From Veillonella sp. VA142 (GTDB lineage: Bacteria > Bacillota > Negativicutes > Veillonellales > Veillonellaceae): a stretch of 64,000 bases of DNA. How positions within the stretch are numbered: position 1 is the stretch's first letter; each line of letters opens with the position of its first letter. The notes beneath the pieces were generated by a model that saw only the letters and a program-made list of their open reading frames with translations, searched no databases and was not told the origin of the DNA. A program made the translations under genes and the position numbers. The DNA lies in contig NZ_RQVN01000004.1 of the NCBI RefSeq assembly GCF_003992135.1, positions 1 to 64,000 of the forward strand, given 5' to 3'. Shown piece after piece: positions 1 to 8,184 of the stretch.

Positions 1-5
1 CCAAT

Positions 6-59
6 TTGGTATAATGATATGCATTGGTATTGGTTTTGTTCATAATTACATTATACCAA
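6..59. repeat. inverted repeat at window edge
   Basis: Arms at 6-16 and 49-59 (TTGGTATAATG / CATTATACCAA) are perfect reverse complements separated by 32 bases. The repeat lies next to two terminator hairpins and no gene is visible in it. It could be part of a terminator or operator of a gene left of the window. Confidence 0.5.
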
Positions 60-61
60 TG

Positions 62-85
62 AAAAGGGTCCTTCGGGACCCTTTT
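62..85. terminator. bidirectional intrinsic terminator with TTCG loop
   Basis: A perfect 10-bp stem (AAAAGGGTCC / GGACCCTTTT) closes a TTCG tetraloop. The stem starts with a run of A and ends with a run of T, so it can work on either strand. It probably ends a gene lying left of the window. Confidence 0.85.
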
Positions 86-102
86 GCCTATTAAAAGTAT
101 AA

Positions 103-148
103 AAAATAGAGGAAAGTTGATAGTTTTTGATTAACTTTCCTCTATTTT
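103..148. terminator. long hairpin, probable bidirectional terminator
   Basis: A perfect 16-bp stem (103-118 with 133-148) has an A-rich 5' edge and a T-rich 3' edge and an AT-rich 14-base loop. It is the second hairpin in the gene-free stretch 1-337. The remainder of that stretch, 149-249, shows no gene or other clear signal. Confidence 0.7.
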
Positions 149-249
149 ATTTATGGGCTATTTTGTTACAGCCCCTGCTATTAAAACCAACCCATTTTAT
201 CCTATAACCCTCATTTTGAATGTTTCAGAGTTCGTATACTTTTATTAAG

Positions 250-288
250 TAAAAAGAATAGCACCAGCTATTTTCATAGCTCGTGCTA
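250..288 (-). terminator. intrinsic terminator of the TVP38-family gene
   Basis: On the minus strand a stem of 6 plus 6 bp (arms 259-271 and 276-288, opposed C residues at 265 and 282) is followed by a T-rich run. It lies about 50 bases after the stop codon of the TVP38-family gene and should end that unit. Confidence 0.7.
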
Positions 289-337
289 AGAACTCTTTAT
301 ATGAGTATCCCCCACATTTGACAAAGAGCCATTTTAA

Positions 338-1033
338 TTACCTCTGTTTCGCCCACCGTTGGTATCCTTTCCACAACAGGAAATAAATCACCGACGCAAT
401 GAGTATCACCACGGTTAAGCGGCCTAAGTTATCTTGTAATAGCACCGCATCGTGACCGACGATGACTTCTAGTGCTGTGGAAGGGAATTTCCCTACCAAG
501 TTGGCGATAATGTAATCGCGCAAAGAAATTTGGCTAATGGCCCCCAAAGCAGTAATGATACCGCTTGGAAAGTATGGAATAGAACGAGCAAAAAGCATCA
601 TCACCAATCCATTTTTACCGCTAAAGTCATCCACTTTCAGTAAAAATTCACTTTTTTCAATGACCTTATGCGCTGTATCTCGCAAGATGTAGCGCATAAT
701 CATAAAGCTCAGTACTACTCCCACCGTTTCTGCTAGCCAAGAGATAATAATTCCTGGCACTACACCAAACAGCAATCCATTGGCTGTGGAAAAGAAGATG
801 GATGGTAAAAATCCCAACGCATTGATGAGCACATCTAGAACAAAGCTAATCACCATCGCCCACGGGCCATAGGATTGTAATACGTCCGCCATACGTTGTA
901 CATCCCCAGAAAGGATTAATTCCCACATGTCATCATAAAAACCAGGAACAAGGATGTACACTAGTAGTCCTAGTACTACGAGTCCACTCAACAACCCCAG
1001 TTGTATGTATCGTTCCTTTTTCTTATCATTCAT
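338..1033 (-). CDS. TVP38/TMEM64 (SNARE-associated/DedA-like) membrane protein
   Basis: Integral inner-membrane protein of about 231 residues with roughly six hydrophobic segments. The central region has the features of the VTT/SNARE-associated domain: a Gly- and Phe-rich re-entrant segment (ANGLLFGVVPG), then FARSIPYFPSGIITALGA. Family members are linked to lipid scrambling or small-molecule transport, but the substrate here is unknown. I prefer the ATG at 1033 because GAAGG lies 7 bases upstream; the ATG at 1039 overlaps that site. It lies 27 bases downstream of the aspartokinase gene and may be co-transcribed with it; a terminator follows. Confidence 0.85.
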   Translation of the reverse strand: MNDKKKERYIQLGLLSGLVVLGLLVYILVPGFYDDMWELILSGDVQRMADVLQSYGPWAMVISFVLDVLINALGFLPSIFFSTANGLLFGVVPGIIISWLAETVGVVLSFMIMRYILRDTAHKVIEKSEFLLKVDDFSGKNGLVMMLFARSIPYFPSGIITALGAISQISLRDYIIANLVGKFPSTALEVIVGHDAVLLQDNLGRLTVVILIASVIYFLLWKGYQRWAKQR

Positions 1034-1060
1034 TCCCATACCTTCTTTACTAGTCGTTAC

Positions 1061-1555
1061 TTAACCTCTACCATCGAGTACTAAATTATCGTGGATTGCA
1101 CGAACTGCTGTTTTGATGTGTTCTTCTCCGATAAGGCAAGAAATACTAATTTCAGAAGTACTGATAATCTCGATATTCACACCTTCGTCAGATAAAATAC
1201 CAAACATTTTTGCTGCTACCCCTGGTTGCCCCAACATACCAGCACCAACGATAGATACTTTTGCCATATTTTCATTAATCACACACTCCTCGATAGACAT
1301 GGATTGACCAAGCTCCTCAAGTACTTTTTTGGCTAAGTTCACATCATCACGTGTAATGGTAAAAACAATATCTGTTCGTTTATCATCTGTGGTGCGGATA
1401 CTTTGTACAATCATATCTACGTCGATACTCTCATTAGCTAACGCTTGGAACACCTGATGTGCCACACCTGGGATATTTTCAACCCCTACAAGACTTACTT
1501 TTGCTACATTTGTATCATCTGCAACGCCTGTAATAGCGTATTGATTTGCTTTCAT
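1061..1555 (-). CDS. lysC: aspartate kinase beta subunit from internal start
   Basis: An in-frame ATG at codon 246 of lysC is preceded by GAGAGGAG with a 6-base spacer, a near-ideal ribosome binding site inside the coding region. The product would be 164 residues holding only the two ACT domains. Bacillus subtilis AK II and Corynebacterium aspartokinase are known to make exactly this kind of in-frame regulatory beta subunit, forming alpha2beta2 enzymes. That it is used here is inference from position and signal strength. Confidence 0.7.
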   Translation of the reverse strand: MKANQYAITGVADDTNVAKVSLVGVENIPGVAHQVFQALANESIDVDMIVQSIRTTDDKRTDIVFTITRDDVNLAKKVLEELGQSMSIEECVINENMAKVSIVGAGMLGQPGVAAKMFGILSDEGVNIEIISTSEISISCLIGEEHIKTAVRAIHDNLVLDGRG

Positions 1556-2290
1556 TGTATACTCCTCTCGAATTATCGTGCCTTCTTCATCACTGAAAGT
1601 AGATCGTACATGTATTGGTACCCCATACCGATGTCCCATTTCTACCGCTCTTGGTTGCATAACACCTGCTCCTAAGCGCGCCATTTCTAGCATTTCGCCA
1701 TAGGTAATTTCTTTCAGTTTAACAGCCCCTGGTGCCACCCGTGGATCTGTGGAGTATACACCATCTACATCTGTAAAGATTTCGCATACATCAGCTTGCA
1801 TAGCACCTGCTAATGCCACTGCTGTCGTGTCAGAACCACCACGTCCTAATGTAGTGATATCCCCTGCTTCCGTCATTCCTTGGAAACCAGCTACGACCAC
1901 AATATTACCCGCTTCTAAGGCATCTAGTACACGTTTCGGTTCAATATCTAAAATACGTGCTTTACCAAACGTATCACTGGTAGCAATACCTGCTTGCCCG
2001 CCTGTCATAGACACCGCTGCATGACCTTTTGCTTGGAATGCCAGTGCCATCAATGCAATCGTTACTTGCTCCCCCGTAGAAAGAAGACGATCCATTTCAC
2101 GACCATACGGCATAGAGGTTACTTCTTTCGCTAAACTCACCAATTCATCTGTTGTATCGCCCATAGCAGAAACAACTACCACAATACGATCCTCTGGTTG
2201 TTTGTCACGCAACACGCGATTTACAATGTTAAATATTTTTTCAGGCGTCGCTACAGAGCTACCACCAAATTTTTTCACAATTAATGCCAC
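1061..2290 (-). CDS. lysC: aspartate kinase, alpha subunit
   Basis: Phosphorylates L-aspartate, the first step toward lysine, threonine and methionine. The N-terminal kinase domain opens with the KFGGSS motif (about residues 7-12) and contains GRGGSDTTA. Two ACT domains fill the C-terminal third and would bind the feedback inhibitor. The length of 409 residues matches the Bacillus LysC (AK II) type. The start is a GTG at 2290 with GAGGG upstream. An in-frame ATG at residue 246 with its own strong ribosome binding site suggests a separately made beta subunit (separate entry). I saw no lysine riboswitch in the AT-rich 270 bases upstream. Confidence 0.95.
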   Translation of the reverse strand: MALIVKKFGGSSVATPEKIFNIVNRVLRDKQPEDRIVVVVSAMGDTTDELVSLAKEVTSMPYGREMDRLLSTGEQVTIALMALAFQAKGHAAVSMTGGQAGIATSDTFGKARILDIEPKRVLDALEAGNIVVVAGFQGMTEAGDITTLGRGGSDTTAVALAGAMQADVCEIFTDVDGVYSTDPRVAPGAVKLKEITYGEMLEMARLGAGVMQPRAVEMGHRYGVPIHVRSTFSDEEGTIIREEYTMKANQYAITGVADDTNVAKVSLVGVENIPGVAHQVFQALANESIDVDMIVQSIRTTDDKRTDIVFTITRDDVNLAKKVLEELGQSMSIEECVINENMAKVSIVGAGMLGQPGVAAKMFGILSDEGVNIEIISTSEISISCLIGEEHIKTAVRAIHDNLVLDGRG

Positions 2291-2490
2291 TGCAATCCCT
2301 CATTTATAAGATACAAAGTATAAAATAATATCTATACTAATCTACCATACTACGCTACTAAAGTAAAGGATTTTTATAATATTTTACTATTTATATCATA
2401 CATTTGTCTTTTTATAGTAGATATTCTTATATACATTTTCACTATACTATACACCAATTTATGGCTATGTAACCTCTTTAGGCAATATTA

Positions 2491-2530
2491 ATAAAGGACT
2501 GCTTCCCCTAAAGGGTCAACAGTCCTTATC
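2491..2530 (-). terminator. intrinsic terminator of the superoxide reductase gene
   Basis: Arms AAGGACTG (2494-2501) and CAGTCCTT (2520-2527) pair outside an inner CCCCT/AGGG stem; on minus they are followed by a T-rich run. It lies about 35 bases after the superoxide reductase stop codon. The rest of 2291-2490 is AT-rich and presumably carries the lysC promoter, which I could not fix. Confidence 0.75.
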
Positions 2531-2562
2531 ATAACCGATTCAGTTATATGTCTAATCTGAAA

Positions 2563-2958
2563 TTAGCCTTCTACAACGATATTTTTTTCGGATTCCCACA
2601 AGCCATGGATGTTGCAGTAAGAAGTTGCAATCAAACGACCAGATTTTTTGAAAGATGCTGTAACAACTCCAGCTGCTTCTGCATGTACAGGACCTTCGTT
2701 AGCGCCTGTAGGTGCTTCACCATGTACATTGAACTCAAGACGAGCTACTTCATACGGAAGTTGTGTGCCTTCTTCTACATAATACAATTTGATCCAAGAA
2801 ATATGATGTTCTACTGTATTAGGATGAGCAATTTCTTTACCCACTTCTAATTCGATGACTACGCGTTCACCAGCTTTTACAGTATCAGGTGCTGTGATTA
2901 CTGGAACGTGTTTTTCTGTTGCAAATTCAGCTGTTTTTACATAATTTGTGATAGCCAT
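2563..2958 (-). CDS. class II superoxide reductase (neelaredoxin type)
   Basis: Reduces superoxide to hydrogen peroxide at a non-heme iron centre in anaerobes. The 131-residue protein has the expected iron ligands: Glu15-Lys16-His17, His45, His51 (in HPNTVEHH) and Cys115-Asn-Ile-His118. There is no N-terminal desulforedoxin-type Cys4 iron domain, which makes it class II. The ATG at 2958 follows an AAGGGGG site. It appears monocistronic, with its own terminator and a palindrome in its leader. It fits an oxygen-sensitive organism exposed to air. Confidence 0.92.
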   Translation of the reverse strand: MAITNYVKTAEFATEKHVPVITAPDTVKAGERVVIELEVGKEIAHPNTVEHHISWIKLYYVEEGTQLPYEVARLEFNVHGEAPTGANEGPVHAEAAGVVTASFKKSGRLIATSYCNIHGLWESEKNIVVEG

Positions 2959-2992
2959 AGGTATAACCCCCTTGAATTAATATCATATCCAA

Positions 2993-3012
2993 ACATGGAA
3001 ACCTTTCCATGT
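2993..3012 (-). promoter_or_regulatory. perfect 20-bp palindrome upstream of superoxide reductase
   Basis: ACATGGAAA-CC-TTTCCATGT is a perfect inverted repeat 35 to 54 bases before the start codon. It could be a repressor operator near the promoter or a 5' UTR hairpin. No known regulator motif (PerR, Fur, Rex) matches it clearly. Confidence 0.45.
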
Positions 3013-3157
3013 AAAGCACTAAATTAGTACACTATTATTGTACTTGTTTTTTTTCACTTACGCAAGAACTATTTTTAAGTTTTTCGATGTGGTTTTTGCA
3101 TAGGCATTCTATTTTCCACAATATCTAATAGTCAAACTCATGCTTAAACCGCCTAAG

Positions 3158-3691
3158 CTAAAACTCGATACCACGCTTTGCTTTAATCCCTTGTTGGTAG
3201 GCATGCTTAATAACTTTCATTTCCGTTACTGTATGCGCCAATTCAACAATCTCTGGGCGTGCGTTACGACCTGTTAAAATCATGTCTAAATTCTCAGGTT
3301 TTGTTTGTAGCAAATTTACTACTGTCTCTACATCAACTAGCCCATAATGAATGGCATAATTGATTTCATCAAGGATAATCAAATCCCATTGGCCAGACTT
3401 CACTTCCCTTTCCACCATAGCCCATGCTTCTTTGGCTGCTTGTTGATGTTCTTTCATTTTTTCTTCTGATTCTTCTTGCTTATGAAAGATAAAGCCTTTT
3501 CCCATGGATCGAATCTCTACAGTCGGTAATAAATCAATACCTGCTAATTCACCATAATTAGCACCACTTTTAATAAATTGCAAAATAAGTACCTTTCTAC
3601 CGCATCCCGCTGAGCGCAATGCTACCCCTAAAGCGGCTGTTGTCTTGCCCTTACCATCTCCCGTGTTAACTAAGATTAAACCTTCACCCAT
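3158..3691 (-). CDS. cobO: cob(I)yrinic acid a,c-diamide adenosyltransferase
   Basis: Transfers the adenosyl group of ATP to cob(I)alamin or its precursors to make adenosylcobalamin. The P-loop NTGDGKGKTTAALG lies close to the N-terminus, followed by the CobO/BtuR RecA-like fold; LIILDEINYA is the Walker B region. The true start is most likely the ATG at 3691, with AAGGTGGAG 6 bases upstream, giving 177 residues; an upstream ATG would add 20 residues that do not fit the family. No other cobalamin gene adjoins it, so it may act in cobalamin salvage. Confidence 0.92.
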   Translation of the reverse strand: MGEGLILVNTGDGKGKTTAALGVALRSAGCGRKVLILQFIKSGANYGELAGIDLLPTVEIRSMGKGFIFHKQEESEEKMKEHQQAAKEAWAMVEREVKSGQWDLIILDEINYAIHYGLVDVETVVNLLQTKPENLDMILTGRNARPEIVELAHTVTEMKVIKHAYQQGIKAKRGIEF

Positions 3692-3769
3692 CTGTCTCTC
3701 CACCTTTCTTTGGATATATGGAAATCCCATGCCAAGGCACAGGATTCCCAAAATTATATTAGATTATAC

Positions 3770-4372
3770 TTAGAATGGATTCCGTATATGGTACGCTAGT
3801 TTACCAAGTACATGGTCCACTGGTACAAATCCAATGAAACGGCTATCTGAAGAATGATTACGATTGTCTCCCATCACAAATACATGCCCTTCCGGCACAG
3901 TAATCGGCAAAGACCGTTCAAACTTCATAGTCTCTTTTTTAGTATACGTTTCATTTAGTTTGGTACCATTTCTCCACACATGGCCTTCTTTAAATTCCAA
4001 TGTATCACCTGGACGACCAATAACACGTTTAACCCACACATCATGACCTTGCAAAGATGGCACCACTACACTAGCATAATTCATCAAAGGCTCCATCGCA
4101 TCATCCTTCCAAGAACGTTCTCGTTGTACTCGGCTATCAATGATGACAATATCTTCGTAATTAGGTATATTTCGCATCACATGAGACCATTTGCTAATTA
4201 ACAAGAAATCCCCATTATGCAAGGTATCCTCCATGGATTCACCGGATACTCTCGTAGGTTGCACAATAAATATATGCGTTAACATGGCTACAATAAGAGC
4301 TACAACAATAGCTTGTAGCCATTCACGAGCTTCTTTCAAAATTTGACTGCCTATAGCTGTATCTTTTTCCAT
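3770..4372 (-). CDS. lepB: signal peptidase I
   Basis: Membrane serine protease that removes signal peptides from exported proteins. One N-terminal membrane segment (about residues 18-37) is followed by the catalytic Ser46 in SGESMEDT and the general base Lys116 in WVKRVIGRPGD, then the box-E motif GDNRNHSSDSR. The length of 200 residues with one anchor matches the Gram-positive SipS type. AGGAGG lies 3 bases before the ATG. It sits 78 bases upstream of cobO on the same strand. Confidence 0.95.
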   Translation of the reverse strand: MEKDTAIGSQILKEAREWLQAIVVALIVAMLTHIFIVQPTRVSGESMEDTLHNGDFLLISKWSHVMRNIPNYEDIVIIDSRVQRERSWKDDAMEPLMNYASVVVPSLQGHDVWVKRVIGRPGDTLEFKEGHVWRNGTKLNETYTKKETMKFERSLPITVPEGHVFVMGDNRNHSSDSRFIGFVPVDHVLGKLAYHIRNPF

Positions 4373-4419
4373 AGATCCTCCTATTCTAAGAATACGTAAT
4401 ACTACGCATCTTGTATCAA

Positions 4420-5304
4420 TTAATGAATTGATTTTTTGCCGAACTGACCACCGAATACATCATGTACATCATTGATAGTGATGAAAGCATTATCATCCAC
4501 TTCGTAAATAATATCTTTCAATTTTGTTAATTCCAACCGCGTCACAACACAATAAATGATACGTTTCGGAGTCTTTGTATACGCCCCTTCCCCATATAGT
4601 AATGTAACGCCACGTCCTAAACGATGCATCACTACATCGGCCACTTCTTCCGATTTATCAGTGATAACCATAACTCCTTTAGATTCTTCTACACCTGTAA
4701 TGACTAAATCCATCATTTTATAGGCTACAAAATAGGCAATCAAAGAGTACATGGCACTATTCCAATCATAGACAAAACCTGCCGCACCTAAAATAAAAAA
4801 GTTCAAGAACATTACGATTTCACCTACGGAAAAAGAACTCTTCTTATCAAAGATGATAGCTACAATTTCAGATCCATCTAAAGACCCACCATTTCGTATA
4901 ATAATACCTACTCCGAGCCCCAGAATAATTCCACCAAATACTGCGGCCAACAAAGGGTCATTCACAATAGGCGATAGATAATGCATGAAAGCAGAAAATA
5001 CAGAAATACATGCTATAGCAAATAAGGTGGATATAGTAAAACTTTTACCAATTTGCATATATCCTACGTACAAAAATGGTAGATTAATTAACATCACAAG
5101 CACGCTGAATGAGATTCCAGATAGATTACTTGCCATTAAGGCAATACCTACAACGCCACCATCAATTAAATGATTAGGCACTAGAAATACATCTAGTCCA
5201 TAGGTATAGATGGCAGCCCCGATAATCATCATACAGTATCGCATAGCCATATCTATTAATTTTCGTTTTCTGCTTTTGTGTTCTTTCATCCTTCGGATAC
5301 TCAC
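4420..5304 (-). CDS. YitT family membrane protein
   Basis: About 294 residues: five or six membrane helices (residues about 20-215) followed by a soluble C-terminal DUF2179 domain (YCVVTRLELTKLKDII...FITINDVHDVFGG). The transport or sensing role of the family is not established. The predicted GTG start overlaps the stop of the upstream gene as GTGA, suggesting translational coupling; an ATG at 5289 is a possible alternative start. Confidence 0.88.
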   Translation of the reverse strand: MSIRRMKEHKSRKRKLIDMAMRYCMMIIGAAIYTYGLDVFLVPNHLIDGGVVGIALMASNLSGISFSVLVMLINLPFLYVGYMQIGKSFTISTLFAIACISVFSAFMHYLSPIVNDPLLAAVFGGIILGLGVGIIIRNGGSLDGSEIVAIIFDKKSSFSVGEIVMFLNFFILGAAGFVYDWNSAMYSLIAYFVAYKMMDLVITGVEESKGVMVITDKSEEVADVVMHRLGRGVTLLYGEGAYTKTPKRIIYCVVTRLELTKLKDIIYEVDDNAFITINDVHDVFGGQFGKKSIH

Positions 5305-5726
5305 TCCTTATTTGTTACTAACCAACGTTCTCCAATAATCCATGCCGTAATATCATCTACAGGAACTGGAGGATATAACATGCCTTTTGGCACTAATTTT
5401 CGCCACCCTGTAGGTGGATGTATTTCAAAATAGCGACGCCTTGCCTCTTCTGTAGTATGCTTTTCATTGACAAAGTTAAATTCTTTTCCCTGTTTTTCTG
5501 CTATATTTTTTACAATGGTCCCTACTGCTTTATGATTGGTTCCATTCCCACATACTAATACGGATGTCGTTGGATACATAGCTAGTAAAGATTGTAATTC
5601 ACACATTACGGAATCGGTAGGCACAATATCCATCATCATTAATTGCGCTGTATCCGTAAGAATAGCAACGCCTGTTTTATCCCGCCCCGGGTCAATCGCC
5701 AATACATATGGTTCTAATGCCATCAT
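5301..5726 (-). CDS. RuvC/YqgF-fold nuclease-like protein
   Basis: The 141-residue protein opens with VLAIDPGRDKTGVAIL, the first acidic strand motif of the RuvC/YqgF RNase H-like fold, and has a VCGNGT strand in mid-protein. It is shorter and more divergent than housekeeping RuvX/YqgF, and I cannot assign all catalytic acids, so a pre-16S rRNA processing role is not assured. AAGGAG precedes tandem ATG codons at 5726 and 5723. It lies between the DUF3084 and YitT genes. Confidence 0.7.
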   Translation of the reverse strand: MMALEPYVLAIDPGRDKTGVAILTDTAQLMMMDIVPTDSVMCELQSLLAMYPTTSVLVCGNGTNHKAVGTIVKNIAEKQGKEFNFVNEKHTTEEARRRYFEIHPPTGWRKLVPKGMLYPPVPVDDITAWIIGERWLVTNKE

Positions 5727-5733
5727 TCACTCC

Positions 5734-6915
5734 TTACTCATTCATGGGAATGACGCGCAACATAATTTGTACAGGTCCACTAGTGAAAGTATCCTCTCTT
5801 GTAACAGCCTCTAATCGTACAGGGCCCCGTTGATCTTCTACTTTACGAATAGTAGCAAATAATTCATTTCCTGGTAAAGAGCCAACTTCACCAGTAATTG
5901 GATCTGGTAATACACCTTGTTTCTTCGCTTCCCCATTGACATCTTTTAAGAATGCCAACACTTGATCTTGCGCACTCTTGCCTCCATCAATCACGGATGA
6001 CCAAAGAACAGTATTTTTTTTGAAAATCATATCATGAGGATACGCATGAATTTCTGCCAGCGCTGGCTCTCCATATATAATGTTGGCAGATGCTGTGACA
6101 CGAATCATCAATGGCTTATCTGTAGCAGCGACTAATTTTGCTATCTCATTCAAATTATCTCGGCTAACATAAATCACTGTTTTTTCCTCTTCCATTTGGA
6201 AACGATTTAAAATGAGTCGATTCGTATCCTTCAAGAAACTAGTTAATGCCGCCATACTTTCTACTTCCCCTAGTCCAGGACGAATGACCGCTTGAGATAG
6301 CACTTCTCCATTGCGGAAAACAACATTTCCTTCACGCACATGATTGATACCATCTTCTAATTGTTTAGTTGTCAATTGTAAGTCTTGCACATGACTTTCT
6401 AGTTGAGCCCGTACCTCTTCCAAACGACCCACTTCAGAATTAGATGCCACTAACTTATGTTCTGCTTCCCCATAGGCATCTTGGATAGATACCAATTGGT
6501 CGCCCATACTTGCTAACGCACTACGTGTTTCTTCTAATTCTTGCTCCGTTGCTTGTACATCACTTTGTACCTTTTGTAATTGTTTATTTTTTTGATTCAA
6601 TTCATCATTACTTTGTTGTAATGCTTTCGTCTTTTGATCAATATCTGCTGAAAGTTGTACCATCTGGGCTTTCAGTTTATCCATACCAAATAAAGCCGTA
6701 CGCACATTGTTAGAGGCAATACTAAGTACCCCTAAAGTGGCGGCGGAAATCAAAATACCCGTTACTATCGTTACAATGATAGAAGTATGCTTAGGACGTA
6801 ACCCAAACAAACTCATGCGCCGTTTCCCTACTTTTGTACCTATTTTATCGCCTAAAAATGCAATTAATCCCCCCATAATAGTAATAATGAGGAGGATCCG
6901 TAGTCCCACTAACAT
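5734..6915 (-). CDS. DUF3084 coiled-coil membrane protein
   Basis: Two N-terminal hydrophobic segments flank a basic loop (VGKRRMSLFGLRPKHTS), then a long Gln/Glu/Lys-rich coiled coil runs to about residue 195, followed by a globular C-terminal domain. This is the DUF3084 arrangement, also seen in cyanobacteria; its function is unknown, and membrane-anchored scaffolding is only a guess. I choose the ATG at 6915 (GAGG 10 bases upstream) over the TTG at 6936. The upstream terminator at 7036-7072 separates it from the LPS block. Confidence 0.85.
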   Translation of the reverse strand: MLVGLRILLIITIMGGLIAFLGDKIGTKVGKRRMSLFGLRPKHTSIIVTIVTGILISAATLGVLSIASNNVRTALFGMDKLKAQMVQLSADIDQKTKALQQSNDELNQKNKQLQKVQSDVQATEQELEETRSALASMGDQLVSIQDAYGEAEHKLVASNSEVGRLEEVRAQLESHVQDLQLTTKQLEDGINHVREGNVVFRNGEVLSQAVIRPGLGEVESMAALTSFLKDTNRLILNRFQMEEEKTVIYVSRDNLNEIAKLVAATDKPLMIRVTASANIIYGEPALAEIHAYPHDMIFKKNTVLWSSVIDGGKSAQDQVLAFLKDVNGEAKKQGVLPDPITGEVGSLPGNELFATIRKVEDQRGPVRLEAVTREDTFTSGPVQIMLRVIPMNE

Positions 6916-7035
6916 AGCCGTATACCTCAATGTCAAATACTAGTCCTATATCTTTACTTAGTATATCAAAATCCCTAGTACACTACAATGCTTATACAAG
7001 AAAATGTCTCGATATACTTCGTTTCATGTAGCGAT

Positions 7036-7072
7036 AAAAGAGTAGCACCACCTACTCGATTAGTGATGCTAC
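7036..7072 (-). terminator. terminator at the end of the LPS gene block
   Basis: Arms 7042-7051 and 7063-7072 form a 10-bp stem with one G-T wobble; on minus it is followed by TCTTTTAT. It lies 12 bases after the LptF/G stop codon and should end the long lpx-kds-lpt transcript. Confidence 0.75.
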
Positions 7073-7084
7073 CCCTATACTCTC

Positions 7085-8176
7085 TTATTTAGATACTCTC
7101 CAGTTTAAATATAAGCCTGCTATAACACCTAGCATATTAGGAATCCAAGCCGCTAACAACGGAGGTAATGCCCCTCCTTTACCTAAGGCACCTGACAATG
7201 TCATAACCCCATAGTAAATGAAGATAACCAATACTGAAATACCAAATCCTATAGACGAACTAGACCGTTGTTTTTGCAATCCTAATGGCGCTCCTACTAA
7301 GGCAAAGATAAAACTAGCTACAGGAATGGTGAAACGTTGATACATTTCCATTTGCCATTCTGTAATCTTTCCACCCGTAGCTTCCATCGCTTTGATTTGC
7401 TGTCTAATCTCTTTGATGGTCATCTCTTCTGGTTTACGCTGAGAACGACTAATTTTATCTGGATCTTGTGTAATTGGCAATACTTGCTCTTCAAACTTTA
7501 ATGTACGATCAATACCTTCACCAGATGCATTGATATCATAAATAGTACCATCATGCATAATCCAGTATTGTCCATTCCAATTCGCTGTTTTAGCACGTTC
7601 AATTTGCGTCACTTGCCCATCCGTAAATTGTTGTACCGTAATATCAGATAACAATTTACTAGAACTATCATATTTACCTGCATACATTAAGGTATTAATC
7701 TTTTTGTCTGCCAAGGTTTTCAGCACAATATGCTCTTGTGTTTGTGGTGTAGCACGTTTCATAATTTCCTCGCGAATAATCGTTTGATACGCATGGTTCG
7801 CTGCTGGCACCACATATTCATTAAACGCAATAGAGCAAAGAGAAATTAAAAAAGCCATAATATACACTGGTGTAGCCAAACGCAAGAAGTTTTGACCACC
7901 TGCACGCATAACAATAATTTCACTACTACCACTTAATCGGCCAAATGTCATCAAAGAGCCCAATAAGACAGACATAGGGAAGGTCAATATTACGATATTC
8001 GGTAATGCCAGTAAAAATGCTCTTGTTACAGACCACAAACTAGCACCGTATTCTGTAATATATTGCGCAATCCGAAATAAGGTTCCCGTACCAATAAAAA
8101 TACTAGTAAACGCAAAAATACCAAACAGGAATGGCCCTATGAAAGCTTTCAATATATATTTATCTAAAATTCTCAT
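7085..8176 (-). CDS. LptF/LptG family LPS export permease
   Basis: Inner-membrane component of the LptB2FG transporter that extracts LPS for transport to the outer membrane. It has the family's layout: membrane helices at about 10-110, a periplasmic beta-jellyroll domain (about 130-265) and C-terminal helices. Length is about 363 residues. The ATG at 8176 has AGGAG 5 bases upstream; the GTG at 8182 is too close to it. Only one permease is encoded beside lptB; E. coli needs two (LptF and LptG), so this protein may form a homodimer or have a partner elsewhere. Confidence 0.92.
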   Translation of the reverse strand: MRILDKYILKAFIGPFLFGIFAFTSIFIGTGTLFRIAQYITEYGASLWSVTRAFLLALPNIVILTFPMSVLLGSLMTFGRLSGSSEIIVMRAGGQNFLRLATPVYIMAFLISLCSIAFNEYVVPAANHAYQTIIREEIMKRATPQTQEHIVLKTLADKKINTLMYAGKYDSSSKLLSDITVQQFTDGQVTQIERAKTANWNGQYWIMHDGTIYDINASGEGIDRTLKFEEQVLPITQDPDKISRSQRKPEEMTIKEIRQQIKAMEATGGKITEWQMEMYQRFTIPVASFIFALVGAPLGLQKQRSSSSIGFGISVLVIFIYYGVMTLSGALGKGGALPPLLAAWIPNMLGVIAGLYLNWRVSK

Positions 8177-8184
8177 ACCCACTC

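Noticed and set aside
2291..2490. Lysine riboswitch before lysC
   Set aside because: The region is short and AT-rich with no lysine-aptamer motifs or leader terminator.
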